Shown piece after piece: positions 1-8,348 of a stretch of 64,000 nt of DNA; the first letter of the stretch is position 1; the number at the start of each line of letters is the position of its first letter. The notes beneath the pieces were generated by a model that did no database searches, was not told where the DNA came from, and saw only the letters and a program-made list of their open reading frames with translations. A program made the translations under genes and the position numbers. Origin of the DNA: Shewanella morhuae (GTDB taxonomy: Bacteria; Pseudomonadota; Gammaproteobacteria; Enterobacterales; Shewanellaceae); contig NZ_FTNN01000009.1 in NCBI RefSeq assembly GCF_900156405.1, positions 62,001 through 126,000 of the forward strand, written 5' to 3'.

Positions 1-1
1 T

Positions 2-361
2 GAGAATGCGGCCATTTTCGTTGGTAACGTCAATTCCCTAGGCTTGGTAAAAACTAAAATGGCTAAATCCGTTTTAGACGCTGGTTGGGGAATATTAAAA
101 ACAATGTTGGAATATAAATGCGATCACGCAGGCATTGTTTTTGAAGAGGTCAACGAATCATACACTACCCAAACTTGTTCGAGCTGTGGGGTTATACCCG
201 CAAGCAGTCCGAAAGGTAGAGCAGGTTTAGGAATAAGAGAATGGTCTTGTAGTCATTGTGGGACTACGCATGATAGAGATATCAATGCAGCCAAGAACAT
301 TCTCGCGGTCGGGCATGGCCGTCTAGCTGTAGGAATCCCCCACTATAATCAGGCTACCTGA
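2..361 (+). CDS. tnpB: TnpB (IS605 OrfB), C-terminal part, cut by the window start
   Basis: The frame is open to the first base of the window, so this is the 3' part of a longer gene. It reads through a KMAKSVLDAGWG segment, then a four-Cys zinc ribbon (CSSCG ... CSHCG) and the last RuvC motif, RDINAAKNIL. These are the hallmarks of TnpB, the RNA-guided nuclease carried by IS200/IS605 elements and the relative of Cas12. The earlier RuvC residues lie upstream of the window, so whether the protein is intact cannot be judged. The C-terminus, ending HYNQAT, overlaps the terminal hairpin of the element, as usual in this family. Confidence 0.85.
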   Translation, partial: ENAAIFVGNVNSLGLVKTKMAKSVLDAGWGILKTMLEYKCDHAGIVFEEVNESYTTQTCSSCGVIPASSPKGRAGLGIREWSCSHCGTTHDRDINAAKNILAVGHGRLAVGIPHYNQAT

Positions 362-383
362 TTTAGTGGTGGGAGGATGTCAA
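338..383 (+). ncRNA. Probable 3' end of omega RNA scaffold, guide expected downstream
   Basis: The hairpin at 338-373 overlaps the tnpB stop and is followed by AGGATGTCAA. Characterised IS605 elements transcribe this region as the scaffold of the TnpB guide RNA, with the guide being whatever sequence follows the right end, here from 384. The structure is visible; transcription and processing are inferred from the family. Confidence 0.4.
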
Positions 384-384
384 A

Positions 385-537
385 CCTATCGGAGTGCAAG
401 GTGGTAATGATCTTGTTTGGCGAGTGCTTGCCCAAGGTTTTGGTAACGTCGAAAAAATAGATGAGTTGACGACAAACTTTGACAGCTTAATCGATTCAAT
501 GTTGACTAATCTGCCCTTAGTTAATGTGACGCCTTAA
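385..537 (+). pseudogene. 3' stub of a gene interrupted by the IS605 element
   Basis: Immediately after the element an open frame runs PIGVQGGNDLVWRVLAQGFG and ends ...LPLVNVTP at a TAA (535-537). It has no start codon with a ribosome binding site, and reads as the last 50 or so codons of a gene whose 5' part lies left of the element, outside the window. I do not recognise the family. Confidence 0.45.
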
Positions 538-584
538 TACAGGTACAAAAGTCTTTTATCACAGCGGTAACCATGTAAATACAA

Positions 585-665
585 GTGGGGTTAAATTGCG
601 AAGTGTTTGCTATTTTTAGTGATGATTTGAGCCGCAAAGGCATGTTTGAGCAATTGTTATCCTAA
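585..665 (+). pseudogene. Short C-terminal coding remnant, family unknown
   Basis: A 27-codon open stretch ends EVFAIFSDDLSRKGMFEQLLS at TAA 663-665, just before a strong terminator. The amino-acid composition looks like a protein tail, but a stop at 576-578 closes the frame upstream and there is no plausible start. It may be the decayed end of the gene hit by the transposon, or chance. Confidence 0.25.
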
Positions 666-667
666 TA

Positions 668-703
668 AAAAAAGCGCAACAGTGAAAACTGCTGCGCTTT
701 TTT
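668..703. terminator. Bidirectional intrinsic terminator
   Basis: Stem AAAAAGCGCA / TGCGCTTTTT with inner arms CAGT/ACTG around a GAAA loop, and A/T runs on both sides. It would end transcription both of the remnant on the plus strand and of the DUF2797 gene on the minus strand. Confidence 0.85.
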
Positions 704-758
704 ATGCTTAATTCTTAAATGCTTGCTTTTATACTCTGGGTATTGTTCTACGGAATAA

Positions 759-1586
759 TTAGCCGTGTTCAACGGTGACTTCGTAGGATGAAAACTTACG
801 AATATTAATTACGCCCGTATCAAATAGTAAATACTGCCCCTTAATTCCCTGCAAAATGCCGCTTACCACCACTTCTTTATCGAAGTTGTGGGAGGTTATT
901 TTCTTCGGAAACGTGTCTATCGGATAATGAATCGGCTGAATCGTTTCATGTAAACGTTCAATACTGTAATCGCCTTTTTGCATACCGATTTCGTGCAACT
1001 TAACCTCAATCTGTGGGATAAGTTCAGCTGCTTTTGCTGTTAAATCAATATCGTCAGCGTGGCCCTTTAACATGGCTTGCCAATGGGTTTTATCGTTGAC
1101 CAGTTTTGCTAGTTCCACTTCGACTAAACCAGATAGTTGGCGGGTCGAGACCTTAAAAATCGGCAAGCCCTGTGTTGCGCCTTGGTCAATCCAGCGTGTT
1201 GGCAGCTGATTGTGGCGAGTAATGCCCACTTTGACACCCGAGGTATTGGACAGATAAACATAATGCGGTACAAAACAGTGGCTTTGCGCCCACTCTGGTT
1301 CGCGGCAAGTGCCTTGGTCGTAATGGCAAGTTTCCGGTTTCATGATGCACATATCGCAACTGGCGAGCTTTTGCATACAAACAAAACAATGGCCTTGCGA
1401 GTAACTCTTTTTGCTCTTTTTACCACAGTTACAACAAAAAATATTGCCAGTATGGGTTAAGGTTAATTGCTTACCAATCAATGGATTGAGTGGCAGTAAC
1501 TCATCACCTACTACGAGTTGGTATTGTACTTGCTGCGCGTCATCTAATTGTGCGCGCATTTTTTTTAGCGTTCCTAACATGGTCAT
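759..1586 (-). CDS. DUF2797 family protein, Cys-rich with GIY-YIG-like core
   Basis: A 275-residue cytosolic protein of the DUF2797 type; function not established. Residues about 45-110 hold a dense set of Cys and His (CCNCG, CFVC, CDMC and further pairs) that look like two metal sites. Just after them comes HYVYLSNTSGVKVGITR ... RWIDQGA, which resembles the GIY-YIG nuclease core (short strand, KVGIT, then an Arg), so a nucleic-acid role is possible. That resemblance is my inference. The stop lies 56 bp from the shared bidirectional terminator, and the gene appears to be a single transcription unit on the minus strand. Confidence 0.8.
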   Translation of the reverse strand: MTMLGTLKKMRAQLDDAQQVQYQLVVGDELLPLNPLIGKQLTLTHTGNIFCCNCGKKSKKSYSQGHCFVCMQKLASCDMCIMKPETCHYDQGTCREPEWAQSHCFVPHYVYLSNTSGVKVGITRHNQLPTRWIDQGATQGLPIFKVSTRQLSGLVEVELAKLVNDKTHWQAMLKGHADDIDLTAKAAELIPQIEVKLHEIGMQKGDYSIERLHETIQPIHYPIDTFPKKITSHNFDKEVVVSGILQGIKGQYLLFDTGVINIRKFSSYEVTVEHG

Positions 1587-1875
1587 CCTAATGTATTGCG
1601 GTCATCGGTGTACTTTAGTCGCCCATCAAGCGTTTGAGTACAGAGACTATCTTTATCGTCATTGCGTGGTCGTCAGTATACAAGATTATCCAATGCCGTT
1701 TAGATAGAATTTATCGATTGAGAGTGGGAAAGAGAAAAGCTATTGGGAGAGTTAAATAAGAACGCCAGTAGAGTCAGTTTTACCGTTTCATCCGCATTGA
1801 CGGCTTAATGCGAACCGCCAGCATAGGGCTGTTCGCAAATTGAACACAGTTTATCTGTTGCTATTTGTTTGCATG

Positions 1876-2376
1876 CTAACGGCTTAATCTATCGAGCACT
1901 AAATCATCGCCAAGATCATAAAGAGATTGCAGCAGTTTATCTTCTTGGGCGTGATCGGTGAGACTAAGACCGATAGTCGCTCTAAACAGGGCGATGCCAG
2001 TGTGGCCTGCGGTTTCATATTGGCTACTAAACTGCTCGATATTGATGCCAAGTGCGTTGATTTTATTTGAAATATCAAGCACGAGTCCGGGTCTGTCATA
2101 GGCGACCAAATTGTAACTTAAGCGCTTGATAGGCTTAATGGAAATAGCCGTTTTTGAGTAGGTGAGACTAATGCTATCGATGCATTCTAACGCTTCAATT
2201 AACTCATCCATACGCAGTGAGGGCATTTCGAGCAGTAATATTGCGGCAAAAACCCCGTCAATATGGCGTAATTCTGAGTCGAGCCAGTTACCCCCATGGC
2301 GGCTTACTGCATGGGCGATTTGTTCTACTAATCCTTTTCTATCAGGTGCTTGTAAGGTGATTAAATATCGTAGCAT
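1876..2376 (-). CDS. GcvR-like protein with two ACT domains
   Basis: This 166-residue protein consists of two ACT-type units, about residues 3-75 (starting LITLQAPDRKGLVEQI) and 88-160 (starting NLVAYDRPGLVLDISNKI). The layout is that of GcvR, the glycine-cleavage accessory repressor, and of related ACT-ACT proteins. No DNA-binding domain is present, so any regulation would act through a partner. AGGAG sits 9 bases before the ATG. It is transcribed divergently from pstC across about 200 bp, but a role in phosphate control is not implied by the sequence. Confidence 0.75.
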   Translation of the reverse strand: MLRYLITLQAPDRKGLVEQIAHAVSRHGGNWLDSELRHIDGVFAAILLLEMPSLRMDELIEALECIDSISLTYSKTAISIKPIKRLSYNLVAYDRPGLVLDISNKINALGINIEQFSSQYETAGHTGIALFRATIGLSLTDHAQEDKLLQSLYDLGDDLVLDRLSR

Positions 2377-2423
2377 TATGGTTGACTCCTATTTTTTGCA
2401 AAAAGCACCGATTTTAAAATGGG

Positions 2424-2457
2424 GTGTAACACAACTGTCATCTTTGCGTCATATAAT
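2424..2457 (+). promoter_or_regulatory. Pho box and -10 element of the pst operon
   Basis: Three 7-base repeats are spaced exactly 11 bases apart: GTGTAAC (2424-2430), CTGTCAT (2435-2441) and GCGTCAT (2446-2452), with AT-rich 4-base spacers. This is the PhoB binding pattern. A perfect TATAAT (2452-2457) follows, 10 bases after the second repeat, and no good -35 hexamer is seen, as expected of a PhoB-activated promoter. The leader to pstC would be about 110 bases. Confidence 0.8.
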
Positions 2458-2575
2458 CCAACGCACTTAGAATAAAGGATGTTGTTATTGCTCAGTTTAC
2501 GTCCAAACAGTGTAAGCATAGCACTTAGCAAATCCTAGCGGAAAACTCGCTAGTTATTAATCATCGAGGTTCTTC

Positions 2576-4834
2576 ATGGAAAGTCAGGTCACTCAACCTG
2601 GTTCTTTATCGCACAGTATGCTTAAAGGCGGGCGCTCAAATCGCAGAGCATTTAAGGATAAAGCGGCACAAATCGGGGTCACTATTGGCGGCACTATGGT
2701 GTTTGTCGCCCTATTGTTGATCTTCTTTTATTTGTTATATGTGATTAAACCTATTTTTGATCGTGCCAGTGTCACCCCAGTTAAGAGCGTGAGCTACCAA
2801 CATGGCGATGTACCAACCTTAATGGTGGGCGCCGATGAGCAAAATGAAGTGCTGTACCGCGTGGCCCTTGATGGGCAAGTGGATTTTTATACTGTTGCTG
2901 ATGGTAGCCTACTCTCTAGCTTTACGCCGCCACTGCCAGCGGGCGTAAGTGTCACCAGTGCTGCGATTGCCGCGCCGAGTGAGCAACGTTTCGCGATGGG
3001 CTTAAGTAACGGTCAGGCTTTAGTTGTTGGCCTAGAGTTTGGTTTAAGTTACCCAAATAGCCAACGCTTAATTACGCCTAAGTTAGTCTATCCTGCAGGT
3101 GAAACTCCCATTACCGTAGATAGCGCGGGGAGTGCGATTCACAAACTAACTTTCACTTATAGTTCAGATAAAATGAGCTTTGCTTATCAAGATGATAATG
3201 GCGCTTGGCGCCTCGCGCGTCTGGAAGGGCAAGAGAACATGATGACAGAAACCGTGGAATGGGTTTCTACAACGTCACAAATTCAAGATGCACCGAAAAA
3301 AGTCTCCCATGAGTTGATGACGCCCGATCAACGTCAATTGATGTTGCAAACGGGTAATAAAATCTTTGTGTATAACATTGCTGAGGCAAACAGTATTGAC
3401 CTGCTGCAGGTGATTGATGTTGAGCGCGCCAAAGCACAAGTCAATAACGTGGCTTTACTGGCGGGGGCGAGCTCACTATTGGTCAGTTACGACACGGGTA
3501 TTGTGACTCAGTACTTCCAAGTTAACGGCCCCAAAGGGCGCTTATATCAAGAAATTCGTCAGTTTGATGACTTACCGCCAATTAATTCCATCGCTTCTGA
3601 GTTCTATCGTAAGAGTTTTGCGACAGTGAGCCCTGAGGGCGAGCTAACGTTGCTTTACACCACCAGTCATCGTGAATTGTTTGACGAAAAATTCGACCTT
3701 AAAAACCCAGGTAAAATGGGTTTTACGCCTCGCTCAAACGGCATTGTGGTTGAGGCTGATAAAAAGTTACATATCTTCAGCGTGGAAAATACTCACCCAG
3801 AAGTGTCATGGAGCGCGATGTGGGACAAGGTGTGGTATGAGGGTTATCCAGAGCCACAATACGTTTGGCAGTCCACTTCTGGTTCTGACGATTTTGAAGC
3901 TAAGCTGAGCTTAATGCCATTAGCTTACGGCACCATGAAAGCGGCATTTTATGCCATGTTATTTGCCGTACCGTTAGCCATTGCCGGTGCAATTTACACG
4001 GCGTACTTTATGTCGCCCAAGGTGCGCGGTTTAGTTAAACCGACTATCGAAATCATGGAAGCCTTGCCGACGGTTATCTTAGGTTTCTTGGCGGGGTTGT
4101 GGTTAGCGCCGCTGATTGAAGAGCATCTGCCCGGTATTTTGATTTTACTTATCTTGTTACCGACCTCGATTCTTGCTTCTGCCTATGGCTGGAGTCAGTT
4201 ACCTGCTATTTGGAAACAACGTTTACCGGAAGTTTACCAAGAGCTGATGTTGATCCCCGTGGTCTGTTTTGTGGGTTGGTTCTCTTTTGCCATCAGTCCT
4301 GCTATTGAAGTGGCGCTATTTGATGGTAATACCCGTGAGTTTATTACTAACGAACTGGGCATCACTTTCGATCAACGTAACGCGCTGGTGGTGGGTATTG
4401 CCATGGGCTTTGCGGTTATTCCAACCATTTTTTCTATTGCAGAAGATGCCATTTTCTCCGTGCCACGCCATTTATCGAACGGCAGCTTAGCTTTAGGTGC
4501 TACGCCTTGGCAAACACTGACGCGGGTAGTGCTGTTAACCGCAAGTCCCGGTATTTTCTCGGCAATTATGATGGGCCTTGGCCGCGCTGTAGGTGAAACC
4601 ATGATTGTGTTAATGGCAACCGGTAACACTGCCATTATGGAGTGGAGCGTGTTCGAAGGGATGCGAACCTTAGCGGCAAACATTGCTGTTGAAATGCCTG
4701 AGTCGGCTATTGGTAGCTCGCATTATCGCGTGCTGTTCCTCGCGGCGTTTGTGCTATTCATTTTCACCTTCTTCTTTAACACCATTGCAGAAGTCGTAAG
4801 ACAGCGTCTACGTGAACGCTATAGCTCGCTGTAA
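2576..4834 (+). CDS. pstC: Phosphate ABC transporter permease PstC (long form)
   Basis: One of the two inner-membrane subunits of the high-affinity phosphate importer. The first membrane helix is about residues 36-58. It is followed by an unusually large extracytoplasmic region of some 390 residues, then the binding-protein-dependent transport domain in the last 300 residues, with the EAA-type loop LSNGSLALGATPWQTL. E. coli PstC is about 320 residues, so this 752-residue form carries an inserted periplasmic domain, as in other Shewanella and Vibrio homologues. GAGG lies 7 bases before the ATG. First gene of pstCAB-phoU, with the Pho box 120 bp upstream. Confidence 0.92.
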   Translation: MESQVTQPGSLSHSMLKGGRSNRRAFKDKAAQIGVTIGGTMVFVALLLIFFYLLYVIKPIFDRASVTPVKSVSYQHGDVPTLMVGADEQNEVLYRVALDGQVDFYTVADGSLLSSFTPPLPAGVSVTSAAIAAPSEQRFAMGLSNGQALVVGLEFGLSYPNSQRLITPKLVYPAGETPITVDSAGSAIHKLTFTYSSDKMSFAYQDDNGAWRLARLEGQENMMTETVEWVSTTSQIQDAPKKVSHELMTPDQRQLMLQTGNKIFVYNIAEANSIDLLQVIDVERAKAQVNNVALLAGASSLLVSYDTGIVTQYFQVNGPKGRLYQEIRQFDDLPPINSIASEFYRKSFATVSPEGELTLLYTTSHRELFDEKFDLKNPGKMGFTPRSNGIVVEADKKLHIFSVENTHPEVSWSAMWDKVWYEGYPEPQYVWQSTSGSDDFEAKLSLMPLAYGTMKAAFYAMLFAVPLAIAGAIYTAYFMSPKVRGLVKPTIEIMEALPTVILGFLAGLWLAPLIEEHLPGILILLILLPTSILASAYGWSQLPAIWKQRLPEVYQELMLIPVVCFVGWFSFAISPAIEVALFDGNTREFITNELGITFDQRNALVVGIAMGFAVIPTIFSIAEDAIFSVPRHLSNGSLALGATPWQTLTRVVLLTASPGIFSAIMMGLGRAVGETMIVLMATGNTAIMEWSVFEGMRTLAANIAVEMPESAIGSSHYRVLFLAAFVLFIFTFFFNTIAEVVRQRLRERYSSL

Positions 4835-4847
4835 CGGAGGTAACATA

Positions 4848-4901
4848 ATGATACTTAATACTATTTCGAGAGCGACCTTGAGAGGTTTGTGCAATGGGTA
4901 A
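4848..4901 (+). CDS. Possible 17-codon mini-ORF between pstC and pstA
   Basis: A textbook GGAGGTAA (4836-4843) precedes ATG 4848, which opens a 17-residue frame (MILNTISRATLRGLCNG) ending at TAA 4899-4901. The stop overlaps the pstA start at 4894 in another frame. The ribosome site is stronger than that of pstA itself, so this may be a coupling ORF that brings ribosomes to pstA. The peptide may have no function of its own. Confidence 0.35.
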   Translation: MILNTISRATLRGLCNG

Positions 4902-6552
4902 GTGGGTAAAATCAGGCTCGCCATGGATATGGATGACGGGCGGCGCGGTGAGCATCAGTTTGATTGCCGTATTAGGCTTACTACTGTTAATCGCATGGCG
5001 CGGCTTAAGTTACTTTTGGCCAGCCACTGTGTACCAGTGGGAACTGGAAGATAATACTGGTGTACGGTCAACCTTAATTGGTGAGATTTATGACAGGGAA
5101 GAAGTGCCAACGGAGCGTTTGATTGCCGCGGGCCATGTGTTTAAGCAGCCTCAGGGTGAGTTTGTGAGTCGTTATCTTGTCAAAACCGGCAACCGTGAAT
5201 TTGTAGGCCTAGATTTTCGCTGGATACTGGGTACAGATATTTTAAGCCGCACTACGCCAAGCGATGTCGCTATGATTGAGCGAACCAAAAACGGTAACTT
5301 TTACGGTTATCCCGTGGCTGTGATTGAAAATGGTAAACGTCTTGATTTAGTCAACGATGCGATAGAATCATCCTTAATGGATCATATCGAGCGCGCAGTT
5401 GCCCTCGCTGACAAAGCGGTCGATTTGCAAAAACAAGACATTGGCTCGATTAACTATGCCATTGAAAAGCTGCGTTTACAGGAGCGTCGTTACGAGCTAG
5501 ATGGCGAGTTAACCGACAGTAATAAAGCCGAGCTCGCCGCTAAAAAAGCGCAACTGCAAAAAGAATATCTCGTACTTGAAAAAGCATTATTTGCTCTGCG
5601 TGATGATGCGGCGCGTGACTCGGTTATCGTGCGGGATATGCGCGGTAAAGATGTCGAGCTTAAGCTTGATACCGTGCTTGATGTAACCTACGTAAATCAC
5701 TTAACTTTTATCGATAAAGTCGGTAAATGGTTTGTTGGGATCGGCCGTTTTGTGAGTGACGACCCGCGTGAAGCCAATACCGAGGGCGGCGTATTTCCGG
5801 CCATTTTCGGTACTGTGTTCATGGTGATGTTAATGGCGGTTATCGTGACGCCATTTGGCGTGGTCGCGGCGGTTTATCTGCATGAATACGCCAAGAAAGG
5901 CCCAATTACTAAGATGATCCGCATTGCGGTGATTAACTTAGCGGGCGTGCCCTCGATTGTGTATGGCGTATTTGGTTTGGGGTTCTTTGTCTACGTGATG
6001 GGCGGCTCAATCGACCAATTGTTTTACGCTGAAGCATTGCCATCACCCACCTTTGGCTCGCCCGGAGTGATTTGGTCAGCATTAACCTTAGCGATTTTGA
6101 CGTTGCCAGTGGTGATTGTTTCGACCGAAGAAGGCTTAAGCCGTATTCCAAGCGCTGTGCGTCAAGGCAGTTTGGCATTGGGGGCAACTAAGGCCGAAAC
6201 CCTGTGGCGAATCGTGCTGCCAATGGCAAGCCCTGCAATCATGACAGGTTTGATTTTAGCGGTGGCGCGCGCCGCCGGTGAAGTGGCACCACTGATGTTG
6301 GTGGGCGTAGTAAAATTAGCGCCAACATTACCATTAGATCTTAACTTTCCGTTTGTGCATTTAGAACGTAAGTTTATGCACTTAGGGTTCCATATTTATG
6401 ATGTGGGTTTCCAGAGTCCTAACGTTGAAGCGGCGCGTCCTCTGGTGTATGCAACCTCCTTCTTGCTGGTGTCTGTGATTGTGGCACTGAACTTGACGGC
6501 CATTAGTGTACGTAACCATTTACGTGAAAAATACCGTTCGCTTGAGCACTAA
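4894..6552 (+). CDS. pstA: Phosphate ABC transporter permease PstA (long form)
   Basis: Second membrane subunit of the Pst phosphate importer, 552 residues against about 300 in E. coli. The N-terminal helix is near residues 15-38. An extra soluble region of about 250 residues follows, with a charged, helix-rich stretch at about 160-235 that is likely coiled coil. The permease domain starts near residue 300 and carries the EAA-loop sequence RQGSLALGATKAETLWRIVLP. GAGAGG is 8 bases before this ATG and an in-frame TGA at 4879 rules out a longer start. pstB follows after 33 bases. Confidence 0.92.
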   Translation: MGKWVKSGSPWIWMTGGAVSISLIAVLGLLLLIAWRGLSYFWPATVYQWELEDNTGVRSTLIGEIYDREEVPTERLIAAGHVFKQPQGEFVSRYLVKTGNREFVGLDFRWILGTDILSRTTPSDVAMIERTKNGNFYGYPVAVIENGKRLDLVNDAIESSLMDHIERAVALADKAVDLQKQDIGSINYAIEKLRLQERRYELDGELTDSNKAELAAKKAQLQKEYLVLEKALFALRDDAARDSVIVRDMRGKDVELKLDTVLDVTYVNHLTFIDKVGKWFVGIGRFVSDDPREANTEGGVFPAIFGTVFMVMLMAVIVTPFGVVAAVYLHEYAKKGPITKMIRIAVINLAGVPSIVYGVFGLGFFVYVMGGSIDQLFYAEALPSPTFGSPGVIWSALTLAILTLPVVIVSTEEGLSRIPSAVRQGSLALGATKAETLWRIVLPMASPAIMTGLILAVARAAGEVAPLMLVGVVKLAPTLPLDLNFPFVHLERKFMHLGFHIYDVGFQSPNVEAARPLVYATSFLLVSVIVALNLTAISVRNHLREKYRSLEH

Positions 6553-6585
6553 TCAGCGATTATCCTGAAAGTATTAGGACTGAAT

Positions 6586-7404
6586 ATGATTTCTATAGAT
6601 TCGACCGCCATGAAAGTCAATAACCTTGATTTAGCTAACTTAGCGCCCAACGATACTGCGCTTGAGATCTGTAACTTAGATTTGCGCTATGGTGATAAAC
6701 AAGCGCTGTTTAATGTCTCGATGAAGATCCCCAAGAAGCAAGTCACCGCTTTTATCGGCCCCAGTGGTTGCGGTAAATCAACTTTGCTGCGTTGCATTAA
6801 CCGTATGAACGACTTAGTTGATAACTGCCATATTGACGGCGAGATTTTGTTACACGGCCAGAATATTTATGACAAAAAAATCGATGTGGCGGCCCTGCGC
6901 CGTAACGTGGGCATGGTATTCCAGCGCCCTAATCCGTTCCCTAAGTCGATTTACGAAAACGTGGTTTATGGTTTGCGTTTACAAGGGCTGAATAACCGCC
7001 GTGAACTTGACGAAGCGGCTGAGCGTTCACTGCGCGGCGCAGCAATTTGGGACGAAGTAAAAGACAGATTGCACGACAACGCCTTTGGTTTATCGGGTGG
7101 TCAGCAGCAACGTTTGGTCATTGCCCGCGCGATTGCCATCGAGCCTGAGGTGTTATTACTCGATGAGCCGACATCAGCACTGGATCCGATTTCAACCTTG
7201 ACCATTGAAGAGCTAATCACTGAGCTTAAAACCAAATATACCGTGGTTATCGTCACGCACAACATGCAACAGGCGGCGCGAGTCTCAGATCAAACCGCTT
7301 TTATGTATATGGGCGAATTAGTTGAATACGCAGATACCAATACTATTTTTACTACGCCAAGAAAGCGTAAGACCGAAGATTATATTACTGGGCGCTACGG
7401 TTAA
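6586..7404 (+). CDS. pstB: Phosphate ABC transporter ATPase PstB
   Basis: Cytoplasmic ATPase that drives phosphate import through PstC and PstA. Visible motifs are Walker [10 protein letters not shown] (58-66), the PstB-typical [15 protein letters not shown], signature LSGGQQQR (169-176), Walker B plus D-loop DEPTSALD (193-200), and the switch His in [10 protein letters not shown]. At 272 residues it is slightly longer than E. coli PstB, with about 15 extra N-terminal residues. Third gene of the operon. Confidence 0.96.
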   Translation: MISIDSTAMKVNNLDLANLAPNDTALEICNLDLRYGDKQALFNVSMKIPKKQVTAFIGPSGCGKSTLLRCINRMNDLVDNCHIDGEILLHGQNIYDKKIDVAALRRNVGMVFQRPNPFPKSIYENVVYGLRLQGLNNRRELDEAAERSLRGAAIWDEVKDRLHDNAFGLSGGQQQRLVIARAIAIEPEVLLLDEPTSALDPISTLTIEELITELKTKYTVVIVTHNMQQAARVSDQTAFMYMGELVEYADTNTIFTTPRKRKTEDYITGRYG

Positions 7405-7490
7405 TTGTCCTAGGCCGTTAGCTAGTCGCGCCGTAAGCACAGTCTTATTCGCGTGGGTTGACCAACCGTTAAGTAAAAGGTGAGTTTACA

Positions 7491-8201
7491 ATGGAAAACA
7501 TGAATTTAAGCAAGCATATATCGGGACAATTTACCGCCGAACTGGATGATATTCGTAACCGAGTTTTGGCTATGGGCGGCTTAGTTGAACGTCAATTAGA
7601 ACAAGCAATTGATGCTTTAAGTGCTTTAGATGCTGAGCTTGCACAGCAGGTGATTGCTGGCGATCACAAGGTGAATGGCATGGAAGTGTCGATTGACGAA
7701 GAGTGCACCCGTATTATTGCTAAGCGCCAACCTGCAGCCAGCGATTTACGTTTAATTATTGCCATCTCAAAAACCATTGCCGATCTCGAGCGCATTGGTG
7801 ATGCCTGTGTGCGAATTGCGAAAGCCGCATTAGATAAGCGTTTGAATAATCAACAACCTTTGTTGGTGAGTGTTGAAAATATGGGCCGTCATGCAACCCG
7901 TATACTACATGCCACCTTAGATGCCTTGGCTCGTATGGATGCTGATGCCGCCTTAGCTTTGCACAAAGAGGATGCTAAGTTAGATCGCGAGTACGAAGGC
8001 ATTATTCGCCAGTTAATGACCTATATGATGGAAGATCCGCGCTCAATTCCCGATATATTAGATGTGCTATGGGCGGCGCGCGCGGTAGAACGTGTAGGCG
8101 ATCGCTGTAAAAATATTTGCGAATACATTATCTATTACGTGAAGGGCAAAGATGTGCGCCACACTTCCTACGAAGAAATGGAAAAGGATATGCAAAGCTA
8201 A
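7491..8201 (+). CDS. phoU: Phosphate signalling protein PhoU
   Basis: PhoU links the Pst transporter to the PhoR sensor kinase and represses the Pho response when phosphate is plentiful. The 236-residue product has the two-fold repeat of three-helix bundles with the metal-binding signatures ERIGD (about residue 100) and [10 protein letters not shown] (about residue 204). AAGGTGAG precedes the ATG. It ends the pst operon, and a long hairpin follows. Confidence 0.95.
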   Translation: MENMNLSKHISGQFTAELDDIRNRVLAMGGLVERQLEQAIDALSALDAELAQQVIAGDHKVNGMEVSIDEECTRIIAKRQPAASDLRLIIAISKTIADLERIGDACVRIAKAALDKRLNNQQPLLVSVENMGRHATRILHATLDALARMDADAALALHKEDAKLDREYEGIIRQLMTYMMEDPRSIPDILDVLWAARAVERVGDRCKNICEYIIYYVKGKDVRHTSYEEMEKDMQS

Positions 8202-8237
8202 GATTTATGTTGGCTTACGCGCTTTTTACGAGTATTT

Positions 8238-8268
8238 AACGCCTATGCGGTTTAGCCGCATAGGCGTT
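8238..8268 (+). terminator. Perfect 13-bp hairpin after phoU
   Basis: AACGCCTATGCGG (8238-8250) is exactly complementary to CCGCATAGGCGTT (8256-8268) around a 5-base loop. No T-run follows, so it may stabilise the 3' end of the mRNA or terminate weakly; it lies between the convergent phoU and usp genes. Confidence 0.6.
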
Positions 8269-8348
8269 AATGTTATCGGATACTAACGCAATAATAACTA
8301 ATTCAATCGTAACTCACTCAGTAGCCATCACTAAGGCAGTAGTCACCA

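Larger units (their letters stand above)
1..383 (+). mobile_element. Right end of an IS200/IS605-family element (tnpB type)
   Basis: The window opens inside the element. The tnpB reading frame closes at 361. A strong imperfect palindrome follows at about 338-373: an inner stem AATCAGG (347-353) with CCTGATT (357-363) around loop CTA, extended by CACTA with TAGTG and CCC with GGG. The element seems to end at TCAA (380-383), the type of right cleavage site known for IS608-like elements; the exact boundary is inferred. From 385 a foreign reading frame resumes. In this family the 3' end of tnpB and the right end usually encode the guide (omega) RNA scaffold. The left end and any tnpA lie outside the window. 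Confidence 0.75.
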
